Assembly (NCBI GenBank): GCA_019751915.1
Contig: JAIEMS010000022.1
Span: 1-64,000 of the forward strand
Reading direction: 5' to 3'
DNA: 64,000 nt
Source: Burkholderiaceae bacterium
Lineage (GTDB): Bacteria > Pseudomonadota > Gammaproteobacteria > Burkholderiales > Burkholderiaceae_C
The notes beneath the pieces were generated by a model. The model worked only from the letters and a program-made list of their open reading frames with translations. It was not told the origin of the DNA and did no database searches. Position numbers and translations under genes: made by a program. Below are positions 9,170 through 15,869 of the stretch, piece by piece. Numbering within the stretch: position 1 is the first letter of the stretch; each line of letters begins with the position of its first letter.

Positions 9170-11212
9170 CTACCCGGCGCGGCGCTGCTGGGCCAAGCGT
9201 TGCACCACAGCAGTCAGACGGTCGATTTCCTCGAAAGTGTTGTAGAACGCCAGCGAAGGGCGCACCGTGGTTTCTACCCCCATACGGCGCAAAATGGGTT
9301 GGGCGCAGTGGTGGCCGGTGCGCACGGCAATGCCTTCTTCGTTGAGTGCTTCGCCGACCTCGGCGGTGGTGTAGCCCGCCAGCACAAACGACATCACACT
9401 GGCCTTGTCCGCGGCTGTACCAATCAAGCGCACACCGCGAATATCGCCCAGCGCCTTCATGCCGTAGCACAGCAGATCGTGCTCATAGCGCGCGATGTTT
9501 TCAATGCCGACGCGGTTCACGTAGTCAATGGCCGCACCCAAACCCACAGCGTCCGCGATGTTGCCAGTGCCTGCCTCAAACTTGTTCGGAATGGGCTGAA
9601 ACACCGTCTTCTCGAAGGTGACATCGGCAATCATGTTGCCACCGCCTTGCCACGGCAGCATATCTTCGAGCACTTCGCGCTTGCCCCAGACGACACCAAT
9701 GCCGGTCGGCCCGAACACTTTGTGCCCCGAGAACACAAAAAAGTCCGCGCCAATGGCCTGCACATCCACCCGCATGTGCGAAATCGACTGCGCCCCATCC
9801 ACCAGCACCTTGGCACCTGCGCGGTGCGCCAACTCAACGATCTGCTGAACCGGCACCACGGTGCCCAACGCATTCGACACCTGCGTCACCGAGACCAACT
9901 TGGTGCGGCTGTTGAGCAGTTTTTGGTACTCATCGAGCAGCACTTGGCCCGAATCATCGACCGGAATGACCCGCAACTTGGCACCTTTGGCGGCGGCAAG
10001 CTGCTGCCAAGGCACGATGTTGGCATGGTGCTCTAAATTCGAGACGATGATCTCGTCGCCCTCACCAATGTGCTGCCAGCCCCAACTTTTGGCGACCAAA
10101 TTGATCGCCTCGGTAGTGCCGCGCACAAAGATCACCTCGTCGACATCCGGCGCGTTGATGAAGCGGCGCACACGCTCTCGGGCACCTTCGTAGGCATCGG
10201 TAGCGCGGGCTGCCAATTCATGGGCGGCACGGTGGATGTTGGAGTTCTCGTGGGCGTAGAAGTAGGCGATTCGGTCGATAACCGATTGCGGCTTGTGCGT
10301 AGTGGCAGCGTTGTCGAGCCAAGCCAAAGGCCGGCCATTGACGCGCTCTTGCAGCACCGGAAAATCACGCCGCACGGCATGCACATCAAACACGGGGTGC
10401 GCGCTGCGGCCCGCCTGCGGCACCGCACCTGCCTGTGCGGGATGGGCGGGCGTGGTGTAACCACCGGGCAGCACCACGGCATCGACGAAGTAAAACTTCG
10501 GCTGCGCCGAAGGCACAGTCGAGGGCACAGTCGAGGGCACAGTCGAGGGCACACCAGCGCCAGCAGTCGGCGTTGTGACACTGGGCACCTCAGGCTGAGC
10601 AAATGGCAAACGCGAAAGCGCACCCAGCGCATCTGGCGACGCAGGCAAAGCCCCCGTGCTGCGTCCACCCAGCGCGGGATGGCTGTGCTGATCGCTCACA
10701 AAGTAAAACGGCGATGCTGCTGCCGACGCATCAGCCGCCGCAGGCACACCCAGCACATCGCTACCAAAGCGTGGCTCGTAGGCGGGCAAAGTGCTGACCA
10801 GTCTATCGGGCACCCCATTGCCAGCGGGCGCATGGGGCAGCAGTGCCGGAGCACGGTGTGCCAGCGATGCCAGCGGCGTGGGCGATGCAGGCACCAGATT
10901 GCCACCGGGCACCACACCCTGCGGAAACGGCGTACCGGGCACATTGGGGCCAAAACCAGCCGGACTGGCCAGCGGCGAACCCGCCGGTGCGATGTTTACC
11001 GGAGCCTGCACACCGGGCGGCACCGAAAAAGCTTGTCCCACGCCGGGCGCAGTCGCTGGCAGCGTAGAAGGCAAATCGCCCGCAAAATCAGGCTGTTGAC
11101 CCGGCAGGGCTGAAAAAAAGGCTGTCGCCATGCGCGCCAGCAGTGCCGGATCCATAGGAACCTCAGGGGCGTGCGGCACGCCCACAGGGGGAGATGCAAG
11201 AGTAGTCACCAC
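9170..11212 (-). CDS. Encapsulin-targeted cysteine desulfurase (Family 2A cargo)
   Basis: A 680-residue fusion of a disordered targeting segment and a SufS-type PLP cysteine desulfurase, which removes sulfur from cysteine to give alanine and an enzyme persulfide. The catalytic part starts near residue 275 (FDVHAVRRDFPVL); the PLP lysine is about K498 in SGHKVFGPTG and the persulfide cysteine about C636 in RTGHHCAQP. Residues 1-270 are rich in Pro, Ala, Gly and Ser with short ordered-looking motifs: LLARMATAFFSALP (24-37) and FYFV twice (169-172, 240-243). Known Family 2A cargo uses such an N-terminus to enter the shell. The start is GTG, 9 bp after the encapsulin stop; Met20 is a possible alternative. 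A 12-bp tandem repeat encodes STVP repeats near residue 225. Confidence 0.93.
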   Translation of the reverse strand: MVTTLASPPVGVPHAPEVPMDPALLARMATAFFSALPGQQPDFAGDLPSTLPATAPGVGQAFSVPPGVQAPVNIAPAGSPLASPAGFGPNVPGTPFPQGVVPGGNLVPASPTPLASLAHRAPALLPHAPAGNGVPDRLVSTLPAYEPRFGSDVLGVPAAADASAAASPFYFVSDQHSHPALGGRSTGALPASPDALGALSRLPFAQPEVPSVTTPTAGAGVPSTVPSTVPSTVPSAQPKFYFVDAVVLPGGYTTPAHPAQAGAVPQAGRSAHPVFDVHAVRRDFPVLQERVNGRPLAWLDNAATTHKPQSVIDRIAYFYAHENSNIHRAAHELAARATDAYEGARERVRRFINAPDVDEVIFVRGTTEAINLVAKSWGWQHIGEGDEIIVSNLEHHANIVPWQQLAAAKGAKLRVIPVDDSGQVLLDEYQKLLNSRTKLVSVTQVSNALGTVVPVQQIVELAHRAGAKVLVDGAQSISHMRVDVQAIGADFFVFSGHKVFGPTGIGVVWGKREVLEDMLPWQGGGNMIADVTFEKTVFQPIPNKFEAGTGNIADAVGLGAAIDYVNRVGIENIARYEHDLLCYGMKALGDIRGVRLIGTAADKASVMSFVLAGYTTAEVGEALNEEGIAVRTGHHCAQPILRRMGVETTVRPSLAFYNTFEEIDRLTAVVQRLAQQRRAG
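10509..10552 (-). repeat. 12-bp tandem repeat in the cargo linker
   Basis: The unit GAGGGCACAGTC (plus strand) occurs about three and a half times in tandem and encodes the STVP/PSTV repeats around residues 222-234 of the desulfurase. Such repeats can change copy number and hence linker length. Confidence 0.8.
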
Positions 11213-11221
11213 GCGATCACT

Positions 11222-12157
11222 TTATTTGTAGGTATCAGGGTAGTCGTGGTACTTGTTGATCTCCACATCGTCCAGCACCGCCAGTGCATCGGGTGTCAAC
11301 ACCGCTAGCGAGCAATACAGCGAGATCAGGTACGACGCAATCGCATGGTTGTTGATGCCCATAAAGCGCACCGACAGGCCCGGACTTTGTTCACCGGGCA
11401 GACCCGGCTGGTACAAACCGACCACGCCTTGGCGTTTATCACCCACACGCAGCAGCAAAATTTTGCTCTTGCCATCGGCCACGGGCACTTTGTCCGAAGG
11501 AATCAACGGAACACCGCGCCACGTAATGAACTGCGAACCAAACAGGCTCACGGTGGGCGGCGGTGTGCCACGGCGGGTGGCTTCGCGGCCAAAGGCAGCA
11601 ATCGCCAGCGGGTGGGCCAAGAAGAAAGCGGGCTCTTTCCAGACCTTGGTTAAAAGCTCATCCAAGTCGTCGGGCGTGGGCGCACCAGTGAGCGGAAAAA
11701 TACGCTGTTCATCCGTCACTTGGGCCAGCAAACCATACTCGGGGTTGTTGATGAGTTCGCTTTCTTGGTTTTCTTTGATGGTTTCGATGGTCAGGCGCAG
11801 TTGCTCCTTGACCTGATCGTGTGGGCTGCTATAGAGGTCAGAGATGCGCGTGTGCACGTCCAACACGGTGCTGACACCATTGAGGAAAAACTCGCGTGGA
11901 TGCTCTTCGTACTCGACAAAGGTGCGCGGCAACTGCTTGTTGTCTTTTTCTTTGGCAGTGCAAACGACCTTGATGTCCTCAGGATTTTTCACCCGATTGA
12001 GGCGGTAAATACCGGCCTCGACCGGTGTCCATTGCAGCAGGTGCGTCAGCCAGCGCGGCGTGATGGTCGAGAGCTGTGGTGCCGTTTTGGTCGCGTTGGC
12101 TAATTGCCGTGCGGCGTTATCGCCGAGTGCGGTGGTACCGCCTACTGTTGCCGACAT
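11222..12157 (-). CDS. Family 2A encapsulin shell protein (SrpI-like)
   Basis: A 311-residue HK97-fold shell protein of the SrpI/Family 2A class, which assembles into a hollow protein compartment. Recognisable segments are the N-terminal arm (NATKTAPQLSTITPRWLTHLLQW), the VNRVKNPED-like YRLNRVKNPED, FVEYEEHPREFFLNGVSTVLDVHTRI, and the C-terminal stretch ending in VEINKYHDYPDTYK. Length and motifs match Family 2A and not the shorter Family 1 encapsulins. GGAG lies upstream of ATG 12157. The cargo desulfurase follows immediately. An XRE regulator, serine acetyltransferase and rhodanese precede it in the same direction. Confidence 0.95.
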   Translation of the reverse strand: MSATVGGTTALGDNAARQLANATKTAPQLSTITPRWLTHLLQWTPVEAGIYRLNRVKNPEDIKVVCTAKEKDNKQLPRTFVEYEEHPREFFLNGVSTVLDVHTRISDLYSSPHDQVKEQLRLTIETIKENQESELINNPEYGLLAQVTDEQRIFPLTGAPTPDDLDELLTKVWKEPAFFLAHPLAIAAFGREATRRGTPPPTVSLFGSQFITWRGVPLIPSDKVPVADGKSKILLLRVGDKRQGVVGLYQPGLPGEQSPGLSVRFMGINNHAIASYLISLYCSLAVLTPDALAVLDDVEINKYHDYPDTYK

Positions 12158-12242
12158 ATCGAAACTCCGTGTTCAAAAATCGAAAAAACAAAAAACCAGT
12201 TCAGGAAAAACCAAACGAGTGTCAAAGTTTGCAGGCCGCACT

Positions 12243-12512
12243 TCAACAGGCTATAGCCGCCAACTGCAAGCCCCGCACCAGATTGGCTTGGCTCAGAACC
12301 TCACCACGCATCACCAGCGTCGAGGGGGTGATGCCCAACGAACGTGCCAGTTTTTCGATGGTTTGCAGCGAAGCAATAGCGTCGCCGCGCTCGACCTCGC
12401 CGACATACGAACGGTTCAGGTCGGAATACTCGGCCAGCCGCTCTTGTGACCAGCCGTAGGCCTCGCGCGACTGGCGCACCGCCACGCCAAAACTTTTGAT
12501 GAGCGTGGTCAT
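12243..12512 (-). CDS. XRE family small transcriptional regulator
   Basis: An 89-residue protein that is essentially one helix-turn-helix domain (GVAVRQSREAYGWSQERLAE, then LNRSYVGEVERGDAIASLQT, then IEKLARSLGI). The ATG at 12512 overlaps the stop of the serine acetyltransferase gene (ATGA), so translation is coupled; the longer ORF to 13004 is only frame read-through over that gene. It lies 85 bp upstream of the encapsulin start. Its likely role is local control of the operon. A perfect 6-6-6 palindrome at 14025-14042 in the operon's promoter region is a candidate operator. Confidence 0.88.
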   Translation of the reverse strand: MTTLIKSFGVAVRQSREAYGWSQERLAEYSDLNRSYVGEVERGDAIASLQTIEKLARSLGITPSTLVMRGEVLSQANLVRGLQLAAIAC

Positions 12513-13447
12513 AGGCAGTCCTTTTGCACCGCTGCGGACGGCTGGTGCGGTAGGCCCTCGCGCGATATGGCCTGCGTGACATGGCCCCCCGGCGGTACAT
12601 CGTGCGTGACCCATACATTGCCGCCAATCACCGCCCCCTGACCGAGCGTGACGCGGCCCAAAATCGTGGCCCCGGCGTAGATCACCACGTCGTCCTGCAC
12701 CACGGGGTGGCGCAGCAGACTTTTTTGCGGGTAGCCGTTTTCGTCGGCCGGAAAGCTCTTGGCACCCAGCGTCACCGCTTGGTACAGACGCACCCGCTGG
12801 CCGATCACCGCTGTTTCGCCAATCACCACGCCCGTACCGTGGTCGATAAAAAAGCCCGCGCCAATTTGTGCACCGGGGTGAATGTCGATCCCCGTTTGGC
12901 TGTGTGCCAACTCGGCCACAATGCGCGCCAGCAGCACCAGCCCCAGTTGGTACAGGCGGTGCGCCAACCGGTGGTGAATCATTGCCAGCACACCGGGGTA
13001 GCACAGCAACACTTCATCCACACCGCGCGCGGCTGGGTCGCCTTGGTAGGCTGCCAACACATCGGTATCGAGCAAGCGGCGAATCTGCGGCAGCGACTGG
13101 GCAAACGCACGGGTAGCGGCCAGCGCATCGGTCTGAATATTGCCGCCTTCACCGCCGGTATGGCGGCGGCTGTAGCGCAACTCCAGCGCCACCTGCCCCA
13201 GCAGGGCATGCAATGCAGCATCCAGCTGGTGGGCGACAAAAAAATCTTCGCTCTCTTGGCGCAGGTCATACGGGCCTAAGCGCATCGGAAACAGCGCGGC
13301 CTTGAGTTGCTCAACGACTTGCTCTAATGCCTCGCGCGAGGGAAACTCGCGCCCACCCGGCTCCTGTGAACGGTTTTGGGATTCGCGCCACTCGCGGCGC
13401 ACGGCATGCAATGACTCGGTGATGTCGGCAATATCAAAAGTAGACAT
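12509..13447 (-). CDS. epsC: Serine O-acetyltransferase, EpsC type
   Basis: A 312-residue enzyme that acetylates serine to O-acetylserine, the carbon skeleton for cysteine synthesis. An alpha-helical N-terminal half is followed by left-handed beta-helix hexapeptide repeats from about residue 185 (GIDIHPGAQIGAGFFIDHGTG and VVIGETAVIGQRVRLYQAVT), with the catalytic histidine in DHGTG. The long N-terminus fits the EpsC form rather than CysE. It follows the rhodanese gene by 15 bp. A product that feeds cysteine synthase next to a cysteine-consuming desulfurase suggests a closed sulfur loop, but no cysteine synthase gene is in the window. Confidence 0.93.
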   Translation of the reverse strand: MSTFDIADITESLHAVRREWRESQNRSQEPGGREFPSREALEQVVEQLKAALFPMRLGPYDLRQESEDFFVAHQLDAALHALLGQVALELRYSRRHTGGEGGNIQTDALAATRAFAQSLPQIRRLLDTDVLAAYQGDPAARGVDEVLLCYPGVLAMIHHRLAHRLYQLGLVLLARIVAELAHSQTGIDIHPGAQIGAGFFIDHGTGVVIGETAVIGQRVRLYQAVTLGAKSFPADENGYPQKSLLRHPVVQDDVVIYAGATILGRVTLGQGAVIGGNVWVTHDVPPGGHVTQAISREGLPHQPSAAVQKDCL

Positions 13448-13462
13448 AGGCTGGCCCCGGCT

Positions 13463-13942
13463 TCAGTCTTGCACCCACGGCAGTCCGTGGTAGCGCCAGC
13501 CGTCGTCCTTGCCGCGCTGCTGCGCAGCGTCGATTTCGCCCTCAAAGCCTTCCAAAACATTAAAGACATGGACAAACCCAGCAGCGGCAGCAGCCTCGGC
13601 GGCCAACACCGAACGCTTGCCACTGCGGCACAGCAGCAGCGCCACGGCCTCCTTGCCGCCGTTGCTGCCCAGCTTGGACTCTAGTTCGCGCACGAAGCGT
13701 GGATTGCGTGTCAGCGCGGTGCCCGTGGCCCAAGCCACATGCACACTGCCCGGAACATGACCGACAAACTTGCGCTCCTCGGCGGTGCGCACATCCACCA
13801 GCACCGCCTGCTCTGCCTGCACCAGCGCCCAAGCGATGGTGGGATGAACTCCACCGGCATACAACAAGCCCTGTGCAACGGCCTGTGCATGTGCCTGCTC
13901 CAATGCAGCGGGAAGGGTGATTTCTGCAGTGTCAGAACCCAT
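13463..13942 (-). CDS. Rhodanese-like sulfurtransferase
   Basis: A single-domain rhodanese of 159 residues. The active loop CRSGKRS holds the persulfide cysteine, and DVRTAEERKFVGHVPGSVHVAW and VFNVLEGFEGEID are family landmarks. The C-terminus KDDGWRYHGLPWVQD is also typical of single-domain rhodaneses. No signal peptide is visible, so it acts in the cytosol. AGGAG lies before ATG 13942. As first gene of the encapsulin operon it may carry sulfane sulfur from the encapsulated desulfurase; that partnership is inferred from position. Confidence 0.92.
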   Translation of the reverse strand: MGSDTAEITLPAALEQAHAQAVAQGLLYAGGVHPTIAWALVQAEQAVLVDVRTAEERKFVGHVPGSVHVAWATGTALTRNPRFVRELESKLGSNGGKEAVALLLCRSGKRSVLAAEAAAAAGFVHVFNVLEGFEGEIDAAQQRGKDDGWRYHGLPWVQD

Positions 13943-14024
13943 GAAAAACGTCTCCTAGCAAACGGTTGGTGTCGATAGGCATCGAATTTACGGGCAAACA
14001 AATCGCCAGTAAACGAATAAAAAC

Positions 14025-14042
14025 TTGGTTCAAAACAACCAA
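14025..14042. promoter_or_regulatory. Perfect palindrome upstream of the encapsulin operon
   Basis: TTGGTT-CAAAAC-AACCAA is a perfect 6-6-6 inverted repeat about 85 bp upstream of the rhodanese ATG, the first gene of the operon. It is a candidate site for the operon's XRE protein or the adjacent LysR regulator; neither is shown. Confidence 0.45.
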
Positions 14043-14118
14043 AACATCTAAAGACAGCCTGCATTTGCAAATCTACGCTCTCATATCTCCCTGCTCACCT
14101 TGAAACTACCAGCTCCCC

Positions 14119-15060
14119 TCAAAGAGCACTCTTTCGACCAGCAACACCGCGCCCACGGGCGCTGCTGCACCCCGGCATCGACTCGGCCAAATAATCCAAA
14201 AAATGCCGTACTGCCGGAGCCAACCCACGGCGCGACGGAAATACCGCATGGACGATGCCGGGGGTCGGTGCCCAATCGGGCAACACCCGTACCAAGCGCC
14301 CTTGGTAAATCTCCTCTTGGCACATGTAATCGGGCAACCAGCCAATGCCTGTGCCAGCCAATGCCGCAAATTTGAGTGTCAATAAATCGTCGGCCACATA
14401 GCGCGGACTGTGCTGCACTACCTGCTCCTCGCCCTGCGGCCCGATCAGGTGCCAAGTGGCACGGCCATCGGGGGCTGACATAGCGATGCTGTCCATACCC
14501 GCCAGCTCATCCAATGATTTGGGTGTGCCTTGGCGCTCTAGCAAATCAGGACTGGCAACCAACACCTGCTCCGCCGTGTCGAGCCGCTTGACCACCATGC
14601 TGGCGCTGTCGTCGAGCGAGGAGCGAACGCGCAGGGCCACATCCACACCCTCTTCCACCAAATTGACCGCCCGGTTGCTGACCTGCAAATCGACCCGCAC
14701 CAACGGATAACGGGCCAAAAATGCTGGCATCAACTCCGCCAGAACGGTCTGTGCCAACGTCACCGGGCAACTCACACGCAAGGTGCCGCGCGGCTCAGTC
14801 TGCACTTGGGCCACGGTGTCTGCCGCCGCCTGTGCCGATTCGCGCAGAGCTTGGCAGTGGCGCAGGTAGGCTGCTCCGACTTCGGTCACAGACAGTTTGC
14901 GCGTAGTGCGCTGCAGCAAACGCACCCCCAATTGCGCCTCCAGCGCCGACACCCGGCGCGACAAGCGCGATTTCGGAACATCCAGCGCCCGACTGGCTGC
15001 TGCAAAACCACCACGCTCGACCACTTCGGCAAAGAACAGCATGTCGTTCAAATCTTGCAT
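14119..15060 (-). CDS. LysR family regulator
   Basis: A 313-residue LysR-type regulator. The N-terminal winged helix reads FAEVVERGGFAAASRALDVP then KSRLSRRVSALEAQLGVRLLQR; the rest is the periplasmic-binding-like effector domain (GTLRVSCPVTLAQTVLAELM). It is divergent from the azoreductase gene with a palindrome between them, the usual layout for a LysR gene controlling its neighbour. Relatives of this subgroup often answer to quinones or electrophiles. It is the gene just upstream of the encapsulin operon and on the same strand, but 176 bp away. Confidence 0.92.
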   Translation of the reverse strand: MQDLNDMLFFAEVVERGGFAAASRALDVPKSRLSRRVSALEAQLGVRLLQRTTRKLSVTEVGAAYLRHCQALRESAQAAADTVAQVQTEPRGTLRVSCPVTLAQTVLAELMPAFLARYPLVRVDLQVSNRAVNLVEEGVDVALRVRSSLDDSASMVVKRLDTAEQVLVASPDLLERQGTPKSLDELAGMDSIAMSAPDGRATWHLIGPQGEEQVVQHSPRYVADDLLTLKFAALAGTGIGWLPDYMCQEEIYQGRLVRVLPDWAPTPGIVHAVFPSRRGLAPAVRHFLDYLAESMPGCSSARGRGVAGRKSAL

Positions 15061-15078
15061 CGGCTACCTCTTGGTTGA

Positions 15079-15100
15079 TTGTTCTAAAAATAGAACCAAT
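15079..15100. promoter_or_regulatory. Palindromic operator between lysR and azoR
   Basis: GTTCTA-AAAA-TAGAAC (15081-15096) is a perfect inverted repeat, with outer ATTG/CAAT bases extending it imperfectly. It sits 20 bp upstream of the LysR start and about 95 bp upstream of azoR, where a LysR protein would repress itself and activate its neighbour. Confidence 0.65.
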
Positions 15101-15191
15101 TAATGTAAATTTAGCTACTTATCAATTCATTGTGCCAAATTCATAATTCCTCCACGGTCACACCTGTGGCCCCCATCTTCAGGAGAAATTC

Positions 15192-15827
15192 ATGCAACTG
15201 CTTCACATCGACTCGGCTATCACCGGTGCCAACTCCGTTTCTCGCCAACTGACAGCACAAATCGTCGCTGCATGGAAAAGCACCCACCCCGACACTCAGG
15301 TAAGTTACATTGATTTGGTTGCCAACGCTCCCGACCATTTCACGATAGATGCCATGGCCCCACGCACAGGCCAGACCGAAGGCTTGAGCGAATCCCAAAA
15401 ACAAGAAAATGCCGTGTCAGAACAATTGGTCAGCCAATTTTTGGCCGCTGATGTGGTGGTCATTGGCGCGCCGTTCTACAACTTTGGCATTCCCAGCCAA
15501 CTCAAGGCGTGGATTGATCGCATTGCCCAACCGGGCCGGACTTTCCAATACACCGCCAATGGCCCCAAGGGTCTGGCCCAAGGCAAAACTGTCATCATCG
15601 CTTCGACCCGTGGCGGCGTGTACTCGACCAGCGAAGGGGGTCGGGCAATGGAGCACCAAGAAAGCTATTTGCAAACCGTGCTGGGCTTTTTTGGTATCAC
15701 CGATGTGCGCTTTGTCCGCGCTGAGGGTGTTGCCATGGGCGATGCGGCCAAAGCATCGGCCCTCGAAAGTGCGGGCCGCGACATCACCGCAGCAACCCAT
15801 CAGGCCCGCGCAGCGCAAGTGGCCTAA
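15192..15827 (+). CDS. azoR: FMN-dependent NADH azoreductase
   Basis: A 211-residue flavodoxin-fold enzyme that reduces azo compounds and quinones with [24 protein letters not shown] binds the FMN phosphate, and [18 protein letters not shown] is the flavin-site loop. AGGAG precedes ATG 15192. It is divergent from the LysR gene and likely induced by quinones or other electrophiles through it. Confidence 0.95.
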   Translation: MQLLHIDSAITGANSVSRQLTAQIVAAWKSTHPDTQVSYIDLVANAPDHFTIDAMAPRTGQTEGLSESQKQENAVSEQLVSQFLAADVVVIGAPFYNFGIPSQLKAWIDRIAQPGRTFQYTANGPKGLAQGKTVIIASTRGGVYSTSEGGRAMEHQESYLQTVLGFFGITDVRFVRAEGVAMGDAAKASALESAGRDITAATHQARAAQVA

Positions 15828-15838
15828 AACGCATCCCT

Positions 15839-15867
15839 CCAAGGGCCGTTACTTCATCGGCCCTTGG
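15839..15867. terminator. Ten-bp hairpin between convergent azoR and dnaE
   Basis: CCAAGGGCCG pairs perfectly with CGGCCCTTGG around a 9-nt loop, between the ends of two converging genes. There is little T tract on either side, so it may act as an RNA 3'-end barrier rather than a classical intrinsic terminator. Confidence 0.55.
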
Positions 15868-15869
15868 GG

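Noticed and set aside
12243-13004. A 253-residue ORF containing the XRE domain at its end
   Set aside because: The first 164 residues are an out-of-frame reading of the serine acetyltransferase gene; only the last 89 residues, starting at the ATG overlapping its stop, are a real protein.
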